In this document: positions 39,079 through 46,147 of the stretch, in pieces
Layout of the letters: every line of letters begins with the position of its first letter
How positions within the stretch are numbered: the first letter of the stretch is position 1
Assembly: GCF_003112575.1 (NCBI RefSeq)
Contig: NZ_BEWC01000007.1
Location: 496,001 to 560,000, forward strand
Direction of reading: 5' to 3'
Source: Streptomyces ardesiacus
Lineage (GTDB): Bacteria; Actinomycetota; Actinomycetes; Streptomycetales; Streptomycetaceae
DNA length: 64,000 bases
Translations under genes and position numbers: made by a program
Notes under the pieces: generated by a model
The model's input: only the letters and a program-made list of their open reading frames with translations
What the model was told of the DNA's origin: nothing
The model's database searches: none

Positions 39079-39879
39079 ATGAAGCTGGCGTTCTCCACTC
39101 TCGGTGTCCCCGGAATGCCCCTGACCGACGTGCTCGGGCTCGCGACCGCGCACGGCTACCACGGGGTCGAACTGCGCGCCCATCCCGAGGAACCGGTCCA
39201 CCCGGGCCTGGGCCCCGACGAACGGGCCGCCGTGGCCTCCCAGTTCAAGGCGGCCGGGATCGAACCCCTGGGGCTCGCGGGGTACGCGCGGGTCGCCTCG
39301 CCCGGGGACGACGACGCCGTGCTCGCCGAGATCCGCGGTCTGCTCGACCTCGCCCGCGACCTGGGCGCCCCGTACATCCGCGTCTTCCCCGGCGGCGGCA
39401 CCGAGCAGAGTGCCGAGGAGGCCGACGCGACGGCCGCGCGGCGGCTGGGCACGGCCGCCGAGTACGCCGCCGAAGCCGGCGTGCGCATCCTGCTGGAGAC
39501 CCACGACTCGCACCGCACGGGCGCCGACGCGATGCGCGTCCTCGGGCTGGTCGGACACCGGCAGGCGGGCGCCCTGTGGGACGTGATGCACACCTGGCTG
39601 GGCGGGGAGCAGCCCTTCGAGTCGTACGCGGCGCTCGCCCCGCACCTGGGCTACGTCCAGGTCAAGGACATCGCCTCCGCCGAGGACACCACGCCGCTGG
39701 CGCTGGGCGCCGGGGTGCTGCCGCTGACCGAGGTGGTCGACGTGCTGTCCCGGCACGGGTGGGACGGCTGGCTGTGCTGGGAGTACGAGAAGCGGTGGTA
39801 CGAGTCGGCCGCCCCGCTGCCCGGGCTGCTCACCGAGGGCCGCGAGCACCTCGCCCGGCTGCTCACGGACGCGGCGTGA
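39079..39879 (+). CDS. Sugar phosphate isomerase/epimerase-like TIM barrel
   Basis: A 266-residue xylose-isomerase-like barrel. Seen: MKLAFSTLGVPGMPLTDVLGLATAHGYHGVELR, YIRVFPGGG, VRILLETHDSHRTGADAM (metal Glu/His), AGALWDVMHTWLGGEQPF (metal Asp/His), YVQVKDIA (metal Lys/Asp region) and WLCWEYEKRWY (last Glu). I chose the ATG at 39079; an in-frame GTG is two codons upstream, and neither has a good ribosome site. It is separated from the LacI gene by a dispersed repeat, so it may be independent, but it could belong to the same pathway. The substrate is unknown. Confidence 0.88.
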   Translation: MKLAFSTLGVPGMPLTDVLGLATAHGYHGVELRAHPEEPVHPGLGPDERAAVASQFKAAGIEPLGLAGYARVASPGDDDAVLAEIRGLLDLARDLGAPYIRVFPGGGTEQSAEEADATAARRLGTAAEYAAEAGVRILLETHDSHRTGADAMRVLGLVGHRQAGALWDVMHTWLGGEQPFESYAALAPHLGYVQVKDIASAEDTTPLALGAGVLPLTEVVDVLSRHGWDGWLCWEYEKRWYESAAPLPGLLTEGREHLARLLTDAA

Positions 39880-39918
39880 GCGGACCTTCCAGACCCGGCC
39901 TGCCCGGCGGCGCGGACG

Positions 39919-40899
39919 TCACCCGACGGATTCTTCGGCCGGGGCGGGGGGCCGTCCAGCTTCGGGCTGCGGGCGGGCCCCGGTGATCACCTTCCGGGTC
40001 CCGTGGGGGGAGCGGGCCGCGAGCCGGTCCGGCGTGCGCCCGCGACCGGCGCGGGTGAGGGTCGTCAGCGCCACCCCGCCCACCAGCAGCGCCGCCGCGC
40101 ACCAGCGCAGGGGCGTCACCGGCTCGCCGAGGAAGAGGGCCGCCGAGGACATGCCGAAGACCGGGACCAGGAGCGAGAACGGCGCGACCGTCGAGGCGGG
40201 GTGACGGCGCAGCAGCAGACCCCAGGCGCCGAAGCCGAAGACGGTCGAGACCCAGGCGACGAAGAGGATCGTGCCCGCGCCCTGCCAGTCGAGGGAGCGC
40301 AGGGCGGCGAGGTCCGCGGCGGGACCCTCGGTGAGCAGGGAGAGGGCCAGCAGGGGCAGCACGGGGACGGTGGAGACCCACACCATGAAGTTGAGCGCGT
40401 CGGGCGGGGACGCCTTGCGGGTCAGGACGTTGGACACGCCCCAGGCCGCCGCGGCGCCGACCACCATCAGGAACGCTCCCAGGGGTCCCGAGGTGCCCTC
40501 GTCGACCGCCGCCACGCCGATACCGGCCACCGCGACCAGCATGCCCAGGGCCTGGACGCGGGAGGGGCGTTCCCGCAGGACCGCGGCGGCGATCACCGCG
40601 GTGAACACCGCCTGGATCTGCAGCACCAGGGAGGACAGCCCGGCCGGCATGCCGGCGTCCATGCCCACGAAGACCAGGCCGAACTTGGCCACGCCGAGGA
40701 CCAGTCCCACCGCCACGGTCCATTTCCAGGCCACCTTGGGAGGGCCCACCAGGAAGACGGCGGGCAGCGCGGCGGCCAGGAAGCGCAGGGCGGAGAAGAG
40801 GAGCGGCGGGAAGTGGTCGAGGCCGATCTCGACGACCGTGAAGTTGACGCCCCAGACGGCGGCGACGAGCACGGCGAGGAGGAGGTGGGAAGGTCGCAT
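39919..40899 (-). CDS. EamA/DMT-family membrane exporter
   Basis: A 326-residue inner-membrane protein with ten helices in two EamA repeats: the first from MRPSHLLLAVLVAAVWGVNFTVVEIGL to about 135, the second from LGAFLMVVGAAAAWGVSNVL to about 285. GVNF and ALRF motifs are typical of YdeD/RhaT-type metabolite exporters, which move amino acids or related compounds. The C-terminal 40 residues are charged and cytoplasmic. It is divergent from a LysR regulator across 109 bp, a common regulator-exporter pair. Confidence 0.9.
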   Translation of the reverse strand: MRPSHLLLAVLVAAVWGVNFTVVEIGLDHFPPLLFSALRFLAAALPAVFLVGPPKVAWKWTVAVGLVLGVAKFGLVFVGMDAGMPAGLSSLVLQIQAVFTAVIAAAVLRERPSRVQALGMLVAVAGIGVAAVDEGTSGPLGAFLMVVGAAAAWGVSNVLTRKASPPDALNFMVWVSTVPVLPLLALSLLTEGPAADLAALRSLDWQGAGTILFVAWVSTVFGFGAWGLLLRRHPASTVAPFSLLVPVFGMSSAALFLGEPVTPLRWCAAALLVGGVALTTLTRAGRGRTPDRLAARSPHGTRKVITGARPQPEAGRPPAPAEESVG

Positions 40900-41008
40900 G
40901 CGTCGAGGATCGGCCCGAGGGACCGTGTAGCACCAGCGATGATTGCTGCATGGTTGGATGAAGTACCGCTAATGCTTCCCGCCCTCGTCTCGCCCCCGGG
41001 AGCCCCTC

Positions 41009-41947
41009 GTGCTCGACCTCCAGCGACTGCGCGCCCTGCACGCCGTGTCCGTGCACGGGACCGTCGGGGCGGCAGCCGCCGCGCTCGGTTTCACCCCGTC
41101 CGCCGTGTCCCAGCAGATCGCCAAGCTGGAGCGGGAGACCAGGACGGTACTCCTGGAGCGGGAGGGGCGCGGGGTGCGGCTCACCGACGACGCCTGGCAC
41201 CTGGTCGACACGGCGGGTGAGCTGCTGGCCCTCGTGGAGCGGGCGGAGACCCGGCTGGAGGAGCGGCGCGGGGTGCCCTCGGGGCGGCTGACGATCGCCG
41301 CGTTCGCGTCGGCGGCGCGCGGACTGCTGCCGTCCGTCCTGGCCGACCTGGCGGCACGCCACCCCGCGCTCGACGCACGGCTCAACGAGGTCGACCCGCA
41401 CCTGTCCGTGGACCTGGTGGCCAAGGGAGCGGTCGACCTGGTGGTGGCGCACGACTGGGACATCGCGCCGCTGCCGGCACCGGCCGGGGTGGAGCAGGCG
41501 CCGATCGGGGAGGACCTGTGCGACCTGCTGGTGCCCGAGGGACACCGCCTCGCGGGGCGGAGGGCGGTCCGGCGGTCGGAGCTGGGCGGGGAGCGGTGGA
41601 TCTGCCAGCCGCCCGGGCGCGTGTGCCACGACTGGCTGATGCGGACGCTGCGGGGCGCCGGGCACGAGCCGGACATCGTCCACCAGGCGGACGAGAACCC
41701 CACGCTCGTCGCACTGGTCGCCGCCGGTCTCGGCGTCGCGCTCATCCCCCGGCTGGGGCGCGGCCCGCTGCCCGCGGGGGTGGTGGAGGTGCCGCTCGAC
41801 CCGATGCCGGTACGGCGGCTGTACGCCCTGTGGCGCACGGGCGCGGCACGCCGCCCGGCGATCGCGGAAACGGTCCGCGCCCTGCGGGCCCACTGGCCGG
41901 ACGCCTCGGCCCACACCGCTCCGACGACACCGGCCGGCTCCGCTTGA
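41009..41947 (+). CDS. LysR-family transcriptional regulator
   Basis: A 312-residue regulator. The HTH is at about 2-60 (MLDLQRLRALHAVSVHGTVGAAAAALGFTPSAVSQQIAKLE), followed by the effector domain (LTIAAFASAARGLLPSVLADLAARHPALDARLNEVDP; DLVVAHDWDIAPLP; LIPRLGRGPLPAGVVEVPL). It starts GTG behind a weak ribosome site. It is divergent from the EamA exporter, whose promoter it probably controls. The spacer (40900-41008) contains inverted GATGATTGCTGCA/ATGGTTGGAT-like A/T-rich sequence, unusual for this genome and suitable for LysR binding. Confidence 0.9.
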   Translation: MLDLQRLRALHAVSVHGTVGAAAAALGFTPSAVSQQIAKLERETRTVLLEREGRGVRLTDDAWHLVDTAGELLALVERAETRLEERRGVPSGRLTIAAFASAARGLLPSVLADLAARHPALDARLNEVDPHLSVDLVAKGAVDLVVAHDWDIAPLPAPAGVEQAPIGEDLCDLLVPEGHRLAGRRAVRRSELGGERWICQPPGRVCHDWLMRTLRGAGHEPDIVHQADENPTLVALVAAGLGVALIPRLGRGPLPAGVVEVPLDPMPVRRLYALWRTGAARRPAIAETVRALRAHWPDASAHTAPTTPAGSA

Positions 41948-41963
41948 CCCGTGCAGCTTGGAG

Positions 41964-41984
41964 CAAGCGCCTTCTAAGCGCTTG
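41964..41984. promoter_or_regulatory. Inverted repeat CAAGCGC-7-GCGCTTG upstream of GH3 gene
   Basis: Two 7-bp perfect arms separated by 7 nt, ending 16 bp before the -35 of the GH3 promoter. It contains the same GAGCAAGCGC and CTAAGCGCTTG elements as the operator at 58247-58262. Confidence 0.5.
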
Positions 41985-42000
41985 GCCTCTGTGCGGTCCC

Positions 42001-42029
42001 TTGACTGGCAGAAACTTCCCGGATATTGG
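42001..42029 (+). promoter_or_regulatory. Promoter of the GH3 gene
   Basis: TTGACT (42001-42006), 17 nt and TATTGG (42024-42029), about 45 bp before the GTG start. The spacer carries GGCAGAAACT, and a related GGCAGTTTCC follows at about 42039, which may be an additional operator. Confidence 0.65.
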
Positions 42030-42075
42030 TGACTCCTTGGCAGTTTCCTTCACCAGCCCTCCGGAAGGAGCGCAC

Positions 42076-43923
42076 GTGCACCACAGCAGCACGGCCGGCA
42101 CGGGAAGCACCGCACAGCCCTCCAGACGCACCGTCCTCACCGCCACCGCGGTCGTCACCGCGGCCCTCGCGGCCGGGGGCGGCACGGCGTACGCCGACGC
42201 CCGCAGGCCCGACGACGACAAGCTCCGCGCCCTCATCTCCCGCATGACGCTGGAGGAGAAGGTCGGCCAGCTCTTCGTCATGCGGGTCTACGGCCACTCC
42301 GCCACCGACCCGGACCAGGCGGACATCGACGCCAACCTGAAGGAGATCGGCGTCCGCACCGCGGCCGAGCTGATCGCCAAGTACCGGGTCGGCGGCATCA
42401 TCTACTTCGCCTGGGCGCACAACACCCGCGACCCGCACCAGATCGCCGACCTGTCCAACGGCATCCAGAAGGCGTCCCTGGAGCAGCCGCGCGGTCTGCC
42501 GGTGCTGATCTCCACCGACCAGGAGCACGGCATAGTGGCCCGCGTGGGCGCGCCCGCCACCCTCTTCCCGGGCGCGATGGCCGTCGGGGCGGGCGGGTCG
42601 CACTCCGACGCCCGTGCCCTCGGCAGGATCGCGGGCGCCGAGCTGCAGGCCCTGGGCATTCGTCAGGACTACTCCCCCGTGGCCGACGTGAACGTCAACC
42701 CGGCCAACCCCGTCATCGGCGTGCGGTCCTTCGGCGCCGACCCGGACGCGGTGGCGGGGCTGGTGGCCGCCGAGGTGACGGGGTACCAGGGCTCCGGCGT
42801 CGCCGCGTGCGCCAAGCACTTCCCCGGGCACGGCGATACCGCCACCGACAGCCACACCGGTTTCCCGGTCATCACGCACAGCCGTGAGCAGTGGGAGAAG
42901 CTGGACGCCCCGCCCTTCCGCGCGGCGATCGAGGCCGGCATCGACGCGATCATGACCGCCCACCTGATGGTCCCCGCGCTCGATGACTCCGGCGATCCGG
43001 CCACCCTCTCCCGCCCCATCCTCACCGGCATCCTGCGCGAGGAGCTGGGCTACGACGGGGTCGTGGTGACCGACTCGCTCGGCATGGAGGGCGTGCGCAC
43101 GAAGTACGGCGACGCGCGGGTGCCGGTGCTGGCACTGCGGGCGGGCGTCGACCAGTTGCTCAACCCGCCGGACCTGCCGCTCGCCTGGAACGCCGTGCTG
43201 ACGGCCGTGAAGGACGGCGAACTCACCGAGGCGCGGCTCGACGAATCGATCCTGCGCGTGCTGCGGCTGAAGGCCAAGCTGGGGCTGTTCCGGGACGCGT
43301 ACACCAGCCGCCGGGACGTCGGCCGGACCGTCGGCACCCGGGGGCACCTGGCCGCGGCCGACCGGATCGCCGAGCGGACCACCACCCTGCTGGTCAACGA
43401 GGGGCGGCTGCTGCCGCTGTCCCGCCGGACCCACCGCAAGCTGCTGGTGGTGGGCGCCGATCCGGCCTCGCCGTCCGGCACGACCGGGCCGCCCACCCAG
43501 GTCCTCGCGGACGCGCTCACGGAGCTGGGCTTCACCGCCACCGCCCTGTCCACCGGCACCGCCCCCTCCGCCGCCGTGACCGACCGCGCCGTCGCCGCGG
43601 CCCGGGACGCCGACGCGGTGGTCGTCGCCACGTACAACGTCACCGCGGGCAGCAGCCAGCGCACGCTGGTCACGCGGCTGCTGGAGACGGGGAGGCCGGT
43701 CGTCGCGGTCGCCGTGCGCAACCCGTACGACGTCGCGCACCTCCCCGGCGTCCCCGCCGTGCTGGCCGCCTACTCCTGGACCGACGTGGAGGTGCGGGCG
43801 GCGGCCCGCGTGATCGCCGGGCGGGTGCGGCCGCGCGGGAAGCTGCCGGTGCCGGTGGTGCGCGCGGACGACCCGGACACGGTGCTCCTCCCGCTCGGGC
43901 ACGGGCTCACCTACCGGTCGTAG
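42076..43923 (+). CDS. Secreted GH3 beta-N-acetylhexosaminidase-like hydrolase (NagZ type)
   Basis: A 615-residue exported enzyme. The N-terminus carries a Tat-like signal (RRTVLTATAVVTAALAAGGGTAYA). The GH3 barrel spans about 50-400 with CAKHFPGHGDTATDSHTGFPV, the NagZ signature that includes the catalytic His/Asp pair, and VVTDSLGMEGV with the nucleophile Asp. A second alpha/beta sandwich domain spans 430-615. NagZ-type enzymes release N-acetylglucosamine from chitin or peptidoglycan fragments. It starts GTG 5 nt after GAAGGAG. It is single-gene, with its own promoter and terminator. Confidence 0.9.
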   Translation: MHHSSTAGTGSTAQPSRRTVLTATAVVTAALAAGGGTAYADARRPDDDKLRALISRMTLEEKVGQLFVMRVYGHSATDPDQADIDANLKEIGVRTAAELIAKYRVGGIIYFAWAHNTRDPHQIADLSNGIQKASLEQPRGLPVLISTDQEHGIVARVGAPATLFPGAMAVGAGGSHSDARALGRIAGAELQALGIRQDYSPVADVNVNPANPVIGVRSFGADPDAVAGLVAAEVTGYQGSGVAACAKHFPGHGDTATDSHTGFPVITHSREQWEKLDAPPFRAAIEAGIDAIMTAHLMVPALDDSGDPATLSRPILTGILREELGYDGVVVTDSLGMEGVRTKYGDARVPVLALRAGVDQLLNPPDLPLAWNAVLTAVKDGELTEARLDESILRVLRLKAKLGLFRDAYTSRRDVGRTVGTRGHLAAADRIAERTTTLLVNEGRLLPLSRRTHRKLLVVGADPASPSGTTGPPTQVLADALTELGFTATALSTGTAPSAAVTDRAVAAARDADAVVVATYNVTAGSSQRTLVTRLLETGRPVVAVAVRNPYDVAHLPGVPAVLAAYSWTDVEVRAAARVIAGRVRPRGKLPVPVVRADDPDTVLLPLGHGLTYRS

Positions 43924-43938
43924 CGCGGCCCGCGGCAC

Positions 43939-43969
43939 GCGCACGGGGGCGCTCCCGTCCCCCGTGCGC
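43939..43969 (+). terminator. Terminator after GH3 gene
   Basis: An 11-bp perfect stem GCGCACGGGGG (43939-43949/43959-43969) with a 9-nt loop. Confidence 0.8.
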
Positions 43970-44101
43970 GGCGCCTCCCGCGCGTCTGGCGTGCGCCCGC
44001 CCCGGCGGGCCACGCTGGGCCGGGGAGCGCAGGGTCGCCGCCCGCGCGGACTGCCCGGCCTCGGCCGTGCTGTACGTCCGGCTCGGCGGGAACCGCCCGG
44101 T

Positions 44102-44141
44102 GGGCTGTGCCCGGCCCCGGTGAGCGGCCGGGGCACAGCCC
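44102..44141 (-). terminator. Terminator after S37 peptidase gene
   Basis: GGGCTGTGCCCGGCC pairs with GGCCGGGGCACAGCCC with one bulged base, 7 nt past the peptidase stop codon. Confidence 0.75.
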
Positions 44142-44147
44142 GTCGTG

Positions 44148-45572
44148 CTACGGGCGCAGCGCCGGCTCGCGCTCGACGTCCCGCTTGTCCAGCCTGGCGT
44201 CGAACGCCGCCAGCGGCACGGCCGCCGACGGGTTCTCCTGGACCTTGGCGGAGGCGACGCCCGCCCAGTCCAGGATGCGGGCGGTGGCGAACGCCTTCTG
44301 GTCGGGCACCAGGCCGGCCACGTTCGCCCCGTGGTTCATGCCGGGCGCGGTCATGACGTAGGAGTCGCGCGCGCCGTGGCCGAGACGGAAGGGCTCGGCG
44401 CCCCACGGGTCGTTCTCGCCGTACACGAACAGCATCTGGCGGGCGTTGTGCCGCACCCACGTGTCGACGTCCCGCATCGCCGACGGCTCGAACTTCATCG
44501 GGATCGAACGGGGCACGAAGTTGCGCGGCGGCTGGTAGCCGTAGCGGACGTACTTCTTCTCGATGTGCGGGAAGTGGATGGTGGGCGCGCCCAGCTGGGT
44601 GCCCGCCTGGTAGTAGTACGGCGTGTACGTCTCCAGGCCCTGGTCGGTGTAGGCGGAGAAGCCGGAGATGGTGTCGACGGAGTCCCAGATCGCCTCGTCG
44701 GTGGCGTTCTCGGCGTCGGCCGGGATGCCGTCGCAGTCGGCGAGGGTGCTGTACTGCCAGAAGCCCCACACGTAGTCGAGGACGACGGCCTCGTAGGCGC
44801 GGTCGAGGCTGCCGATGGTGGAGAAGGTGTAGCCGTTCTCGGCCGCGTACGCCGCGTACTTCTTCTCCAGCGGCGCCCGGCGCACCAGTGCCTCGCGCTG
44901 CACGCCGTTCAGCTTGTCGCGGCACTCCTTGGTGCCGACGCGGGCGAAGAAGCGGTCGTAGGCCGAGTCCTCCTTGTTCACCACGTCGTTGGGGGCGACG
45001 TAGGCGACGACGCCGTCCATGTCGCGCGGGTAGAAGCGCTCGTAGTAGGTGGCGGTCATGCCGCCCTTGGAGCCGCCGGTGGAGATCCAGTTCTTCGTGT
45101 AGACGGGCTTGAGGGCCTCGAAGATGCGGTGCTGGTCGCTGGCGGCCTGCCAGATGTCCAGCTTGGACCAGTCGGCCGGGGCGGGCCGGGACGGTGTGAA
45201 GTAGCGGTACTCCATGGAGACCTGGTTGCCGTCCACGATCTGGGTCGGCTCGCGCCGGCTGGGATTCGTGGAGACGTTGTAGCCGCCGGTGTAGAAGACC
45301 GTCGGACGGTTCACGTCCTTGTGCAGCACGGTGATCCGCTGCTGGAACGTGCCCTTGGACGGGTGCCGGTGGTCCACCGGCTGGGTGTAGTTGAGGACGA
45401 AGAAGCGGTAACCGGTGTACGGCTTCTCCTCGATCAGGCTCATGCCCGGTATGGACAGCAGCCGGTCCTTGATGTCGACGGCCTTCGGCTCGGCGGCGGT
45501 GGCCGCGCCCGCCGTGCTGACGGTGCCGATGAGCACCACGAGCGCCAGCAGCCATCTGAGCGCCTTGCGCAT
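44148..45572 (-). CDS. Secreted tripeptidyl aminopeptidase, peptidase family S37 (PS-10)
   Basis: A 474-residue secreted serine peptidase. The signal peptide is about 27 residues (MRKALRWLLALVVLIGTVSTAGAATA). The alpha/beta-hydrolase core has the nucleophile elbow STGGSKGGM with Ser168, an acid region LFVYGENDPWGAEP, and His in PGMNHGAN. FFVLNYTQPVDHRHPSKGTFQQR is the PS-10 N-terminal mark. S37 enzymes from Streptomyces remove tripeptides (prolyl) from protein N-termini in the medium. It starts ATG after GGGAGGG. Confidence 0.93.
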   Translation of the reverse strand: MRKALRWLLALVVLIGTVSTAGAATAAEPKAVDIKDRLLSIPGMSLIEEKPYTGYRFFVLNYTQPVDHRHPSKGTFQQRITVLHKDVNRPTVFYTGGYNVSTNPSRREPTQIVDGNQVSMEYRYFTPSRPAPADWSKLDIWQAASDQHRIFEALKPVYTKNWISTGGSKGGMTATYYERFYPRDMDGVVAYVAPNDVVNKEDSAYDRFFARVGTKECRDKLNGVQREALVRRAPLEKKYAAYAAENGYTFSTIGSLDRAYEAVVLDYVWGFWQYSTLADCDGIPADAENATDEAIWDSVDTISGFSAYTDQGLETYTPYYYQAGTQLGAPTIHFPHIEKKYVRYGYQPPRNFVPRSIPMKFEPSAMRDVDTWVRHNARQMLFVYGENDPWGAEPFRLGHGARDSYVMTAPGMNHGANVAGLVPDQKAFATARILDWAGVASAKVQENPSAAVPLAAFDARLDKRDVEREPALRP

Positions 45573-45636
45573 GCACCCTCCCTGTGAAACGGATGTTCGC
45601 CGGAAGCTATCGGAGCAACTCCCGCGAACACCAGGG

Positions 45637-46032
45637 TCAGCAGAGGATCCACCCGGAACTGACGGAGCTCTTGGCCACCTTGCCGGTCACCCACACGCAG
45701 CGGTTCCCGGCGTGGACGGTCACCGGACCGGCGCGCCGGGCGAACCGGCCCGCGTCCACGACCGCCCGGCCGCCCCGGGCCCGTACGCCGACGGACATCT
45801 CCCGCTTGGTGCCGGGCTTCTCGGGGACGGTGAGGGCACACACGTAGCCGCCGCGCTTGTGGACGAGGACGGACCCGGTGGCGAAGTGCAGCGTGCGCAC
45901 CTTCCGGCCGCCGCACCCCGTGGCGGCGGCCCCGGCCTCCTGCGGCAGCGCGACGGCGAGCAGCGCGGCCGCGCTCAGCACGGCCGTGCCGAGCGTCAGC
46001 CGACGGCGGGTTGCGGCACCGGCCCGGCCCAC
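45637..46032 (-). CDS. Small secreted protein of unknown function
   Basis: A 131-residue protein. The signal peptide is about 38 residues with an RRR n-region (ATRRRLTLGTAVLSAAALLAVALPQEAGA). The mature part is small and basic with four cysteines (CGGRKVRTLHFATGSVLVHKRGGYVCALTV...NRCVWVTGKVAKSSVSSGWILC), suggesting two disulfides. I chose the GTG at 46032 because GGAGGGGG lies 6 nt upstream; the frame runs open 22 codons further through a repeat region. No domain is recognised. It may be an extracellular enzyme inhibitor or a surface protein. Confidence 0.7.
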   Translation of the reverse strand: MGRAGAATRRRLTLGTAVLSAAALLAVALPQEAGAAATGCGGRKVRTLHFATGSVLVHKRGGYVCALTVPEKPGTKREMSVGVRARGGRAVVDAGRFARRAGPVTVHAGNRCVWVTGKVAKSSVSSGWILC

Positions 46033-46066
46033 TGCGGTCCCCCTCCGTCGGGCGAACACTGACGAC

Positions 46067-46108
46067 GTACGGATGCGTGTACGGACGCATGCACGCATGT
46101 ACGGACGC
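46067..46108. repeat. Iterated GTACGGAYGC motifs upstream of secreted gene
   Basis: GTACGGATGC (46067-46076), GTACGGACGC (46079-46088) and GTACGGACGC (46099-46108), with GCATGCACGCATG between the last two. They lie in the promoter region of the secreted protein, 35-76 bp before its start, and may be regulator sites. Confidence 0.6.
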
Positions 46109-46147
46109 AGGACACCTGTCGCACGGTTGCGCGAACGCGGCAGCGCC

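Noticed and set aside
46018..46098. Extended 153-residue start for the small secreted protein
   Set aside because: The extra N-terminus is Arg-rich, is encoded by the GTACGGAYGC repeats and has no ribosome site; the GTG at 46032 has an excellent one.
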